Assembly: GCA_030849805.1 (NCBI GenBank)
Contig: JASANZ010002094.1
Coordinates: 1-44,760 of the forward strand
DNA: 44,760 nucleotides
Origin: Sergeia podlipaevii
Lineage: Eukaryota > Euglenozoa > Kinetoplastea > Trypanosomatida > Trypanosomatidae
Direction of reading: 5' to 3'
Shown here: positions 8,564 through 18,600 of the stretch, piece after piece
Numbering within the stretch: the first letter of the stretch is position 1
Layout of the letters: each line of letters opens with the position of its first letter
Made by a program: the position numbers and the translations under genes
The notes under the pieces: model-generated
Seen by the model: only the letters and a program-made list of their open reading frames with translations
Told to the model about the DNA's origin: nothing
Databases searched by the model: none

Positions 8564-9385
8564 ATGTCCGTTGCTGGCAAGGTGATCCAGTCTATCGCGG
8601 GGAGGCCCATCATCATCACCGGCGGAGGCTCCGGTCTCGGTGCCGCCACTGCGCTCTACCTCTCGGAACACGGCGCTAAGGTAACCATTCTTGATGTGAG
8701 CGCCGAGCACGGAGAGGCTGTAGCTAAGGAGATTAACGGCAACTTCGCCAAGACGGACGTGTGCAGCGAGGCGGACGTGAAGGCGGCCATTGCATCTGCT
8801 GAGAAGTTTGGCGGCAGGCCGCTGTGGGGAGCGGTGAACTGCGCAGGCGTGTGCCCCGCTGTGAAGGTGCTTGCTCGCAAGGGCGTGCACCCCCTGGACG
8901 TCTATCAGAAGGCTATCAACATCAACCTCGTCGGCACCTTCAACGTGTGCCGTCTGGCGGCGGAGGCCATGTCTAAGAATGACATCGCCAATGCGGAGGC
9001 GGCCAAGACGGAGAAGGACCCCTTTCATAACGAATACCAGGACCGTGGGGTGATTGTAAACACGGCCAGCATTGCTGCCTATGAGGGCCAGATCGGTCAG
9101 GCTGCTTACTCGTCGAGCAAGGGCGGTATTGTGGGTCTCACTGTGCCTCTGGCTCGTGAGCTCGCCGCTCAGCGCATCCGCGTGAACGCAATCTGCCCGG
9201 GCACGATGTTCACTCCGCTTCTCCCACCTGCGCTGTGCGAGTCGCTCGGCACGACGGTACCGTACCCGCAGCGCGTGGGTGATGCGTTTGAGTTCGCCTA
9301 CACCGCATACTTCCTTATGACGAACCGCTACATGAATGGCGAGAACCTTCGCCTTGATGGTGCGGCTCGCCTGACTCCGAAGTGA
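8564..9385 (+). CDS. Short-chain dehydrogenase/reductase, HSD10-like
   Basis: This is a complete 273-residue classical SDR. The cofactor-binding Rossmann motif is T19-GGGSGLG-26, with an acidic residue after the second strand (ILDV) that favours NAD over NADP. The NCAG motif (VNCAGVCPA) is present. The catalytic set is S169, Y182 and K186 (YSSSK), with the typical S-x12-Y spacing. The layout, including QAAYSSSKGGIVGLTVPLAR and ICPGTMFTPLL, resembles 3-hydroxyacyl-CoA dehydrogenase type 2 (HSD17B10), a mitochondrial enzyme of branched-chain and fatty acyl-CoA oxidation. No long mitochondrial presequence is obvious, although the first 13 residues are weakly basic. The exact substrate cannot be told from sequence; other 3-ketoacyl reductases share this fold. 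The ATG follows a run of eight A bases. Confidence 0.9.
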   Translation: MSVAGKVIQSIAGRPIIITGGGSGLGAATALYLSEHGAKVTILDVSAEHGEAVAKEINGNFAKTDVCSEADVKAAIASAEKFGGRPLWGAVNCAGVCPAVKVLARKGVHPLDVYQKAININLVGTFNVCRLAAEAMSKNDIANAEAAKTEKDPFHNEYQDRGVIVNTASIAAYEGQIGQAAYSSSKGGIVGLTVPLARELAAQRIRVNAICPGTMFTPLLPPALCESLGTTVPYPQRVGDAFEFAYTAYFLMTNRYMNGENLRLDGAARLTPK

Positions 9386-10291
9386 ATATATGTATATACT
9401 CGAGGGACGGGACGTGCAGTGGTGTGAAACCGTTTAATTGTTGAGAACGCAAGTGAATAGAGGAAAATCAGGATACGATCAATCGAAAAAAAAGAGCCAG
9501 CGCACGTAGCTGCTAGTGTTGATAAACATATTCACTTTCCTTTTCTTGTCTCACTCTTTTTTTTTTTTGGAGGGGGAGCGCGCACGTCCCGCTGTTGATC
9601 ATATGAAAGACAAGCATGCACTATAAGCAATCGTTGTTCGCACAGATATTACATTAAATTATAGAGACAAAACGGCTTGGGGGGTTAATACTAGCGATCA
9701 CTTGATATATAAATATATAATTCCTTTCCTTAACACCCCACTTTGTTCTGATGCTTTATCGCACCCGCTATTAATACGAACTATAGTATATACCGTTGAT
9801 ACATGCTCCCCCTCCTCTCTCTTTATAAAGCATGAGTCCAACATACAAGATCGTGTCTTGGCTAATACACACTGTCTTTCTCTTCTTCTTTGTTAGATCA
9901 TACATATACTTCAAAAATACTATTCTTCTTCCTTTTCATACACTCCTTCTTTATCTCTGACAATGCGTTTGCATCTATATATACCGTTGTACTCTGTCTT
10001 TTTAATGGATCTTCAAAAAAAAAAAAAAACTAGAACGTTCCCGCACAGTTCAACATTTTTTTCTTTTCTTATTATTATTCACTGCTATTGGTAACTGGAA
10101 CACAACAACAAAAGTGGGTAGGAGGAGCCAAAAAAAAAAAAAAGTAATAATTAGAGTAGAAGTAGTGGATCACTAGTCAGTAACATCACGTTTTTAAGGG
10201 CTGAAAATACACACGTCTTATTTCCGTATTTTTGTTTTTGTCGTTTTTTTTTGCTGGTTTCTCTGTTCTTCTTCTCTTCATACACACATAT

Positions 10292-10312
10292 TTATATATA
10301 TATATATATATA
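10292..10312. repeat. (TA)n microsatellite beside a predicted splice acceptor
   Basis: About ten TA units sit between the polypyrimidine tract (10218-10280) and the predicted acceptor AG of the cofactor D gene. Confidence 0.9.
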
Positions 10313-10313
10313 G
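10312..10313 (+). promoter_or_regulatory. Predicted spliced-leader acceptor AG for the cofactor D gene
   Basis: The first AG after a long T/C tract (10218-10280) lies just beyond a (TA)n array, 46 bases before the ATG. Inferred. Confidence 0.5.
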
Positions 10314-10358
10314 ATAAAGAAAAGAAAAGGAAAAAAAAAAAGAAGAGATAGTAGCGGG

Positions 10359-13300
10359 ATGTCTATGGGCGACACCACCGCTCTTGCCAGTCACCAAGAC
10401 GGGCGGCTCTTAGAGAACGAGGGGCTGCTCGACCCTGAAGTTGCGGAGACGCAGCACGCACCTGGCGCTAGTCCTGAGAGCAACGGTGAGCCTGGTGGAG
10501 ACGCCAACGAGGAGGACGATGCCTGCGGGCCCGCGTACTTTGAGGAAGAGGAGGAATGTCAGCAGCTTCTCCGCCGTGTTAGTGAACTCTTGCCCAGCAA
10601 CGGCGCCGTGCTGCTGCCCACGGTTGGGCAAGATCCACATGGCGTGGCTGCCCTCGTGGAGGACAAGTTTACAAAGATTATGGATCGCTATCAGGAGAGC
10701 TCGCACCTGCTGCATCCGCACCTAGAAAAGTTAATGGAACCCCTGGTGGAGCTGCTGATCCGCTTCATGCCCTCCGCGACGGAGGTGTGGGAGCTTGAGT
10801 CTGCTCTGATGGCGGCGGCTGGCAAGGACAAGGAGAGTGGAGATGGTGGTGGTGCCGCTTCTCCCATTAGTGGTGGGGCTGGTGAGCACAGCTGTGCTTC
10901 GCCGTCCTCAGCAGCAGCTTCTGGTGACATGGTAGTGCGTACTAATGAACTCGGTCAGAATTTCGATATGTTTGACCCCGATGCCCCCAAGCACCCCTTG
11001 CATCTCGTCTGCCGTGCCCTCTACACGATTATCAAGACTGCTGGTGAGAAGTGCTGTACGAGCTACTTCCCTAATGATGTCCGCTACTACGAAGACGTTT
11101 TTTATTCCCTACGTTTCTGGAAAGAGGACCCGGCGCGGCTGCGGGAGTGGGAGGTGCGCTACTGCTTGCTGCTATGGCTCTCTAACTTAGTTCTTGTACC
11201 GTTTGACCTCATCGTCATTGACACCCACGCAACACCTTTGCCGCTGTCTCGGCAGAAAGGCAAAGAAAAAGAAAAAGAAGAAGAAGAAGAAGCAAGGGGG
11301 GAGAAGGATGAGGAAGTGACCAAACAGCGAGAGAGTGGAGTGTCTCTCTCGGACGCGATGCTTGTCACAGCGGTGGCTTTTCTGGCGGACACTTCCAAGT
11401 GCCGTGAGGGAGCCGCGCTTCTTATTGCTCGCCTGCTCACACGACCAGATAGCTCCCGGCACCGACAGGTATTCTTTACTTACGCGCGTGAGGTGCTCTC
11501 TGGGGTGGCACGAGAGAAGCGCACGTGTGGTGGTGATAGTGGCCCCGGCGGAGGCGACGGTTCACTCAGCCAGCTAGGAGCTGAGGAAAGCGACAGCATC
11601 CGGACTTTTCTTTTTCCAGGTATTTTGCTTGCGATTGCAAAGGCAATGAAGCTGGGCAAACGTAATGAAATGGTGAAATACGCGCCGCAGCTTATTGGCT
11701 GTGTGTCGGAGCTCTATGGCCGGCGAAAGAACGACTGCCTACTGTGCAAGACCGCGGTCAAGGTGGAGCAGCGCCTGGTATTATCGATGCTGCGGCGCAA
11801 GACAGCCACGTGGAAGTACAAGAAGCACGTCGCGTCACTCGCCACCAACTTGACTGCTGGGGATGAGCAATGCGCAAAGACGACAAGTGCAAGTGTCGGT
11901 CAAGAGGACGAAGAGAAGGCTGAGAGCGACGGCGACGACAACGACGAGGCGATCGATGGCGATGAGGAGCAGCTGGAGGAGGGTATTGGGCTCCTCCTCG
12001 AGGCCATTGGGCACAAGGATACCGTTGTGCGCTGGAGCGCCGCCAAGGGCATTGGACGCGTGTGCGAGCGCCTTCCGCGTGGTCTTGCCGCGGATGTCAT
12101 TGAAGTCGTGATGAACTCCTTCCAGGAGGATGAGACCAATGACCGCCAGTGGCATGGCGCTCTACTCGCGCTCGCAGAACTCTGCCGTCGCAGTCTCATC
12201 TCCGCCGATGATAAGCTTGAAAGTGTGGTGAAGTTCATCTCTAAAGGGCTAGCGTTTGACCTGAGCAAAGGTACCTACAGTGTAGGCTCTCACGTGCGCG
12301 ATGCGGCATGCTACACGTGCTGGTCCATTGCCCGGGCTTACGATGCAGCGGATCTGGAGCCTCACGTGCACGACCTCAGCTCTGCTCTCGTGGTAACGTC
12401 GCTGTACGACCGCGAAGTGAACGTGCGCCGAGCAGCGGCAGCGGCGTTTCAGGAGTGTGTAGGCCGCCTCGGTAACTTCCCGAATGGTATCGCGTTGGTC
12501 ACGGCGATGGACTTCTTCTCTCTTTCTTCGCTGAAGAACGCGTACTTGACAGTTGGCCCTGTCGTTGCGGGGTGCGTTTCCTACCGGGCGGCGATGTTGG
12601 AGGAACTGGTGAGCGTCAAGCTCTCCCACTGGGACAAGGCGGTGCGCGGGTGTGCGGCGGTGGCGCTTGGCCGCCTCGCTCCCTTGGAAACTGATGTGGT
12701 GCTCAGCGAGGTGTTCCCGGAGCTGCAGCGACGTGTGCTGGACACGAGTGTGGCTGCCCGTCACGGCGCTGTGCTTGGCCTCGCCGAGCTCGTTAGAGGC
12801 CTCCCCATCAGTGTCTGGACGGCAGAGCAACGGGAGCAGATCGCAACGGTGGTGGTGCGCCTCGACACGTCGAAGCTGTTCGTCACACGTGGTGGTGAGT
12901 ATACGCGCGAGGCGTGCTGTGAGTTGCTTTCTGCCTGTGCAGAGCGAATGCTGCCGCTGCCGGAGTTTGTGCCTGTTGTGAAGCTGTCTGGTGCCACAGC
13001 CAAGGCCCGCACACTGGGAAAGATGCAGGAGTTCCTAGAGGGAACGTGGCGTAACATTCTTTCGTGGCTACAGCTCTGTGCTGCGGAGGCGTTCAGGCGC
13101 TTTGCAGCAGCGTACTACACTACGTATCAGCCTGCGTTTCATGGGAAAATGATAACGAAGATGCTGGAAGGGTGCCGCAGCGGCAAGTCCCCGCTTGAAC
13201 GTCGCGGCTTCCTCGCGGCCATTGGCGGGTTGCCAACTAGCCTGCTCGTTGCCAGTCCTGAAGAAGCGGTGACGGAAGCAGCGACTGAGTTGTGCACTCC

Positions 13301-14828
13301 GCAACCCCCATTCCTTATCTCTGTTCTTGCCACACTACAGCGGGCTTGTCTGGTGCACCCCGAAGAGGACGCTGAGCTTGCCGATCCCGAGGCCCGATGC
13401 AATGCGGTGCGTTCGCTAGCGCGTGTGGTCGTCTCGGTACCGCCCACCCACTCATGCATGGCGTCAGCGCTGTACGCGGATGTACTCGCCACGATGCTAG
13501 CCGCCTTACAGGACTACGCAGTGGACAAGCGCGGAGACGTGGGCTCGTTTGTACGTCTTGCTGTGCTCCAGTCGATACCGTCAGTGGTGGGTCAGTACGG
13601 CCTTGCGAGCAATTATTCTTCTTCTTCTTCAGTGCTTTGCTCATGGCAAATGTGCGTCGCGGTGCTTCAAGGCGCTGTGAAGGCTGCAATGGAGAAGTCG
13701 GACCGCGTCCGTGCTGCTGCTGGCGCCGCGCTTGTGAGTCTACTCGTGGATCGTGGCGAGCGCGTCGAGGCCCTTCTTAGTGAGAAGAAACCTGCAAGTG
13801 CGGCGGCAGAAGAAGAGACCGGAAGCAATTTTATTGACTTGCAGACTGCGTGTGTAGAGGTGGCTTGGCTCGCTCAACACCTGCGCAATCTTCATAGTGG
13901 TCTCAGCGGTGCTGGCGATGCAGCGTCGTCTTCAGAAGCGCAGTCTCAGCAGCATCCTTCTCCTCAAGGTGAAATGATATGGAGCTCCCCGCATTGTGTG
14001 CTGCTGGGGCTTGCACCGATGGTATTACGGCGGTGTCCTACCGTGTTTGCCTTCCCAGCTTTGGAGGGCATCGTACTCGCAGCGGGAGACCTCTCCGCTC
14101 ATGTACGTCGACCCGCGGTGGCTGCACTGCTTGCTGCGTATAGCAAAAAGCAAGGCGCTGCTTCGTCAGAAGTGGGAGAACATAGTGAAACTGCTCAGCA
14201 GCGCTCTGAGCGACTGTCCCGTGGGCTGGTGCATGTGGCTGTCAAACACGTGCACAGCGAGCGGGTTCTGGTGCCGTGGAGCCGCACCGTTGACTGCGTG
14301 CTCAACGAACACGATCTCTTTGCCCATGAAGCGTGTGCCTTTGGGGTCGTGAATGTTCTCCGTGCGGAGCTCAAGCACTTTGCCACTGCCATCACGGTGC
14401 TTCTGCCTCTGGTTTCATTGTTGGCGAATTTGTGTCGTAGCCCGTGCCAAGCTGCGCGTGAAGCTTCATGGAGTCTAGCACTCACCATGGTTGCGAGCCG
14501 CTATCCCAAGGTACGCGCGAAGATGGCCTCTGATCTGTATGCTGCGCTGCTTGTGCTGTCTTCTGATGGCAACATGGCGCCGGAGCGGAGCACGGGATGC
14601 TTGAATGCGATGCAAACGTTGAGTGCCACACAGTGGGACAGTGCCGATGTGACGCGCGTGCGCACGGCGAGGAATTCGCTCTACGCAATGCTGGGCATCT
14701 CTCCGCCCACCAAGAAGGCTGCGGAGGACGGAGGAGAGTCCCATGAGATGGAGATGCGGCCAGTGCGGCAAGGACGCGCGCAGGTGGCGAGCTCGTACAT
14801 GCATCTTGTGAGAGAAGCCGGATACTGA
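10359..14828 (+). CDS. Tubulin-folding cofactor D (TBCD)
   Basis: This 1489-residue protein is built mainly of HEAT/armadillo-like helical repeats. Two signatures identify TBCD. One is KDTVVRWSAAKGIGRVCERLP at residues 553-573, which matches the family's KDTVVRWSAAKGIGR. The other is HVRDAACYTCWSIARAYD near residue 645, matching VRDAACYVCWAFARAY. RRKTATWKYKKHVASLATNL before the first also fits the family. TBCD captures beta-tubulin and works with cofactors A, B, C and E and Arl2 in alpha/beta-tubulin heterodimer assembly and recycling in the cytosol. It is longer than the usual roughly 1200 residues because of low-complexity inserts: a Glu/Asp-rich N-terminus, a Gly/Ser insert near 155-190, a Lys/Glu run near 303-325 and an acidic block near 515-550. 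This suits a cell with a large subpellicular microtubule array. Confidence 0.93.
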   Translation: MSMGDTTALASHQDGRLLENEGLLDPEVAETQHAPGASPESNGEPGGDANEEDDACGPAYFEEEEECQQLLRRVSELLPSNGAVLLPTVGQDPHGVAALVEDKFTKIMDRYQESSHLLHPHLEKLMEPLVELLIRFMPSATEVWELESALMAAAGKDKESGDGGGAASPISGGAGEHSCASPSSAAASGDMVVRTNELGQNFDMFDPDAPKHPLHLVCRALYTIIKTAGEKCCTSYFPNDVRYYEDVFYSLRFWKEDPARLREWEVRYCLLLWLSNLVLVPFDLIVIDTHATPLPLSRQKGKEKEKEEEEEARGEKDEEVTKQRESGVSLSDAMLVTAVAFLADTSKCREGAALLIARLLTRPDSSRHRQVFFTYAREVLSGVAREKRTCGGDSGPGGGDGSLSQLGAEESDSIRTFLFPGILLAIAKAMKLGKRNEMVKYAPQLIGCVSELYGRRKNDCLLCKTAVKVEQRLVLSMLRRKTATWKYKKHVASLATNLTAGDEQCAKTTSASVGQEDEEKAESDGDDNDEAIDGDEEQLEEGIGLLLEAIGHKDTVVRWSAAKGIGRVCERLPRGLAADVIEVVMNSFQEDETNDRQWHGALLALAELCRRSLISADDKLESVVKFISKGLAFDLSKGTYSVGSHVRDAACYTCWSIARAYDAADLEPHVHDLSSALVVTSLYDREVNVRRAAAAAFQECVGRLGNFPNGIALVTAMDFFSLSSLKNAYLTVGPVVAGCVSYRAAMLEELVSVKLSHWDKAVRGCAAVALGRLAPLETDVVLSEVFPELQRRVLDTSVAARHGAVLGLAELVRGLPISVWTAEQREQIATVVVRLDTSKLFVTRGGEYTREACCELLSACAERMLPLPEFVPVVKLSGATAKARTLGKMQEFLEGTWRNILSWLQLCAAEAFRRFAAAYYTTYQPAFHGKMITKMLEGCRSGKSPLERRGFLAAIGGLPTSLLVASPEEAVTEAATELCTPQPPFLISVLATLQRACLVHPEEDAELADPEARCNAVRSLARVVVSVPPTHSCMASALYADVLATMLAALQDYAVDKRGDVGSFVRLAVLQSIPSVVGQYGLASNYSSSSSVLCSWQMCVAVLQGAVKAAMEKSDRVRAAAGAALVSLLVDRGERVEALLSEKKPASAAAEEETGSNFIDLQTACVEVAWLAQHLRNLHSGLSGAGDAASSSEAQSQQHPSPQGEMIWSSPHCVLLGLAPMVLRRCPTVFAFPALEGIVLAAGDLSAHVRRPAVAALLAAYSKKQGAASSEVGEHSETAQQRSERLSRGLVHVAVKHVHSERVLVPWSRTVDCVLNEHDLFAHEACAFGVVNVLRAELKHFATAITVLLPLVSLLANLCRSPCQAAREASWSLALTMVASRYPKVRAKMASDLYAALLVLSSDGNMAPERSTGCLNAMQTLSATQWDSADVTRVRTARNSLYAMLGISPPTKKAAEDGGESHEMEMRPVRQGRAQVASSYMHLVREAGY

Positions 14829-15693
14829 GAGAGAGGAGGGGAGGATGGATGGATGGATGGATGGATGGAATTTTTTTTGTTTGTTTGTTTGTGTGTGGGC
14901 GTTCATTTACTATATTGTGAATGCATATGCGGAGATTGCTGTTGACGCAGTTTAGTATGCTTTTTTTCTTCTCCTCACTATTTTTAATTTTTTTTATTAT
15001 TATAATTATTGTTCACCGCTATAAAACGGCGTTGTGTTACTGTCTTTTGTTTTTTTCTTTGTTGTTGTTGTTGTTTTCCGTAATATTATGGAAGAAAGAA
15101 TGAAAAAAAAAAAAAAAAAGTGAAGAGAGAGTGAAGTGCATAAAAGTTTTAAATACGTTGTATGTATACTGCGCGTTAGTTGTGCATGAAGGTCAAACCG
15201 ATGTTGTGCTTGCTGTCGATCGTGCAGTTTGTTCGTAGTTGTTGCTGTTTTTTTTCTTTAATCTTTGCAACTCCTCTTTCTGCTGTTTTCTTTTTATATA
15301 TATTTGGTGGATGCTGCTCTTCCATCATTCAAGTGCAGGAGTGTGTCTTTCTCTCTCTCTCTCTTCATTGTAGCAGCACACAACTCCTTGGTGTCCCACT
15401 TACATACAGGGCAAAAAAAAAAAAGTAAAAAAGTGTCTACAAAACATATGTCTTGGTAGTATATAAGCCAATCTACTTGTAGTCCCCTCAGCAAACACAA
15501 AGAAAAGGCAGGTATTTATTGCTTAAAAAAAAAAAAAAATTATTAGTATTCTTACATACATCTGTGTGTTACAAGGGGCGGCACATCAAAAAAAAAAAAA
15601 AAAAATTGTCTTCTATTTTCGTATATTTACACGCACACACACACACACACGAAAGAGAGACAGAGACAGAACAACCAGCAATAAAAGAGAAGA
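14829..15693 (+). other. Intergenic: cofactor D 3'UTR and VPS34 leader
   Basis: No gene is seen. A (TGGA)n array (14844-14870) is followed by a (TTTG)n run (14876-14891). Further items are a (TTG)n run near 15060-15075, A-runs near 15102-15119, 15413-15424, 15526-15539 and 15589-15604, and a (CA)n array near 15633-15650 in the VPS34 leader. Confidence 0.55.
14844..14891. repeat. (TGGA)n followed by (TTTG)n tetranucleotide repeats
   Basis: Six to seven GATG/TGGA units are followed, after a T-run, by about four TTTG units, just behind the cofactor D stop codon. Confidence 0.9.
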
Positions 15694-18600
15694 ATGACAG
15701 CAAACGATGATTTGATTCTCCCGTCGCTCTCCGCTCTCGCTGTGTCCGATCCATTTGGGTGGCTCAAGCCGCAAACGACCTTCATCTCTACAAGCGACAT
15801 TGAGGATTCTTTTTTCTCTCTGAAGCTCATGACGCTGCACATTCCTCAGTCCCAGCTAGCACAAACACAAACACAAGCAGCAGCAGCGTCGTGTGGAGCG
15901 AGGGAGACAGAGAACATGGAGGTACCCAAGAGCAGCCTTCCTGTGTTCTCTCCCTTCGCGGTCGGGGCGGTACTGGGCTGTCTGGTGACTGTGCGCTTGT
16001 ATTACCTTGACACCCCACTCACCCCCGCGGTCCAGTCCTCGTGTGCTCAAGTCACCATGACACATGGCCAGCTCATGCATGCCACTATGGACATTGATTC
16101 TGCTGCTGTGGCCGATGACGACATGAACGCATGGGCCAACACTAGTACTACAGTACGCGATGAAGAGGAGGGCGTCATAGGCACATGCTGCTTTGATGAA
16201 CTTATAGTTCTCCCCATACGCCTGTGCGATGTGCCTCTTGACGCGAGCGTGCACTGCGACGTGTATGGCCCTGGTGGCCTGATTGGTGGCATTACGTTTT
16301 CTCCCTTCTCTGTGATGGGCGAGCTTAAATCCGGTCCACGGCTCTATAGCTTGCGAAGAAACACCACTCACTCGTCGTCCATTCCGTCACCACCATCCGC
16401 ACCTCGCGCAGACGAAACGGAAAAGATGAAGGAAGACTACTGCCATTTGGCCAATGATGAAGACCGGGTGACACTCCCGCCATGGGAACTGCGCGCGCGA
16501 TGTCTGCAGAACGGCATGATGCCTTCAATACCATGGCTGGACGAAGTCACGGGGCAGCACCTTGACACACTGCGGGCGTCGTGGCCATCGCATGCGCGGG
16601 TGTCCGAGACAGTTGTCGATAAGACAGAAACACGATGCGATGGTAAAGAAAGGGGGAGTGCAAAAGCGGTAGGTGGCGAGGAAGTGACGCCGCGCTCCAG
16701 TGGGTTTCTTCTCGTAGGACTCCCACACGCCAGCGTCCGCCAGCCCATCTACCATGTCAGCGCTGCGCATGAAGGGTGGTGGCGAGGCTGCGAGTCGACT
16801 GTTGATTCCTCAAGCAGGAGCTGCATCACTGCAGCGCCACCAGCGGCAGTTGTGAAGGCAAGCAGTCCCGCTTCTATGTCATCGCTACGCGCCACTTTTT
16901 CTGCGACACCGACTCAACCGTTTGTAGACTTCCACCGCTCCGCTGCCAGAGACCGCAACGTGAGTGAGGCCGCTGCTACTCTGCTGGCCAAGTCGCTCTA
17001 TCTCTCTAACCTGTTCACAGATGGTGATGTGGTACCGGGCTTTCGCGAGCGGCAACGCCTTGAAGACATTGTACGGCGTCCTCCTATCCAGCTGGATCCT
17101 CTAAGGGCGGAGGACGCGCTGTTGCTGTGGCGCCACCGCGGCTATATTCGCCGTGACGCTCGCTTCTTCGTGCCCTTCATTAGCAGTGTGGAGTGGGGTA
17201 ACAAGAGGGGTGGCAGGAGTAAGGGCAGCAATCAGAAAAATGCCGACATTGGCAATCTTGGTGGAACGAGTGCAGAGGCTGGCGTGTCCTCGCAGCAGCA
17301 GAGTTCGATAGAAAGTCAAGTGGCAGCTGCATTGCTCCCGACATGGAAGGCCATCTCACTCTCTGACGTGCTTGCATGCTTGTCGGCGTCGTTTGCCTGT
17401 GTTTTGCCGGTGCGACAACACGCCATACGCTACCTATCTCTCGAATCGGATGCGCGGTTGTGTCACTTCATGGCTCAGCTGGTACAGTCCGTGCAATACG
17501 ACGATGCTGCGGAGAAGGAACTTGCTACTTTCTTGTTGCGGCGTGCGGTATCCAACTGGGAGGTGTGCAGTACGCTTTACTGGGCAGTCACGGTGGAGGT
17601 GCAGCTAGACCGCAGCAACATCCGTAACAACAACAGTAGCAATGGCCTCGGCGGAGACGCAGCCACCAGACAGTCCACGCTAACGCCACTACCAGCACCA
17701 GCACCACCATCCTCCTCTTCGTCGTCCACCCCCGCGTTATTGTCGTTGGATGTTTATGAACAGCTGCGGCTTCGACTGCAAGAGACCCTCCTTACTGAGC
17801 GACCGTACTTTCTCATCCGTGTGCGACGGCAGCAGGGCCTTCTCAGGTGCCTCGACGCGCTCGAGAGACACTTGGAGAAAGGCTCAGGAGATAGAACGCG
17901 AAGAGTGGAGGATGGCAAGGCGGTGCTCCGCGATGGCTCCTGCGGGTTCGCACAGCTGTTTTCTACCAAGGAGAGAGGCCACGCTGCTGCTGCTGCTGCC
18001 GCGATGATGATCGGTGCTAGGTATGATGCACAAGACAGAGAAGGACGAGGGGGGGTGGACGATGACAATGATGAGCAGGAACAGGGGGAAGCACACGGAA
18101 GAGAACCCCGAGGCGGCAATGGTTCACGCTCGTCAAGCTCTGCAGGTGCAGCGTCACTATCTCCTCAGTCGCGCCACGTTACTGGCGTGGACCCGGCCGG
18201 CACGGTCGCCCTCCCCACGCATCCTTCGCTCTTTGTCAGTGGGGTGGACGCGGAAGCATTTTTTGTTTTTAAGAGCACCACACTCCCGATGCGGCTCTCG
18301 TTTGTGACCACAGCGGAAACTACTGCAGCACTCGCGCGGGCTGTTGCCGCGACGACATCATCGGCGGCGCTGCCACTTGAAGAGGTGCTTGCAGAAGACA
18401 CGGAAACCGTCGCCGCGGCCGCCACGTCCATGAGTACTACCACTGTTCTGGGGGTGGTGGGAGGGTCGCCGCTGTCGTCAGCATCGCCTACACCACCCCC
18501 GAGTATTGCCGCTATGGGCGATGCATTCACCGCGTTGACAGTACCAGCGTTTACACCCATCGCGTTTGCGCAACTCTTCAGTCACAGGGACGCTGTGCAT

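Larger units (their letters stand above)
9386..10358 (+). other. Intergenic: dehydrogenase 3'UTR and cofactor D leader
   Basis: About 970 bases show no supported gene. A T-run near 9557-9568, A-runs near 10015-10029 and 10131-10143, an (ATT)n patch near 10069-10078, and a (TA)n array at 10292-10312 are present. A short open frame at 9702-9896 has no recognisable features. Confidence 0.55.
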
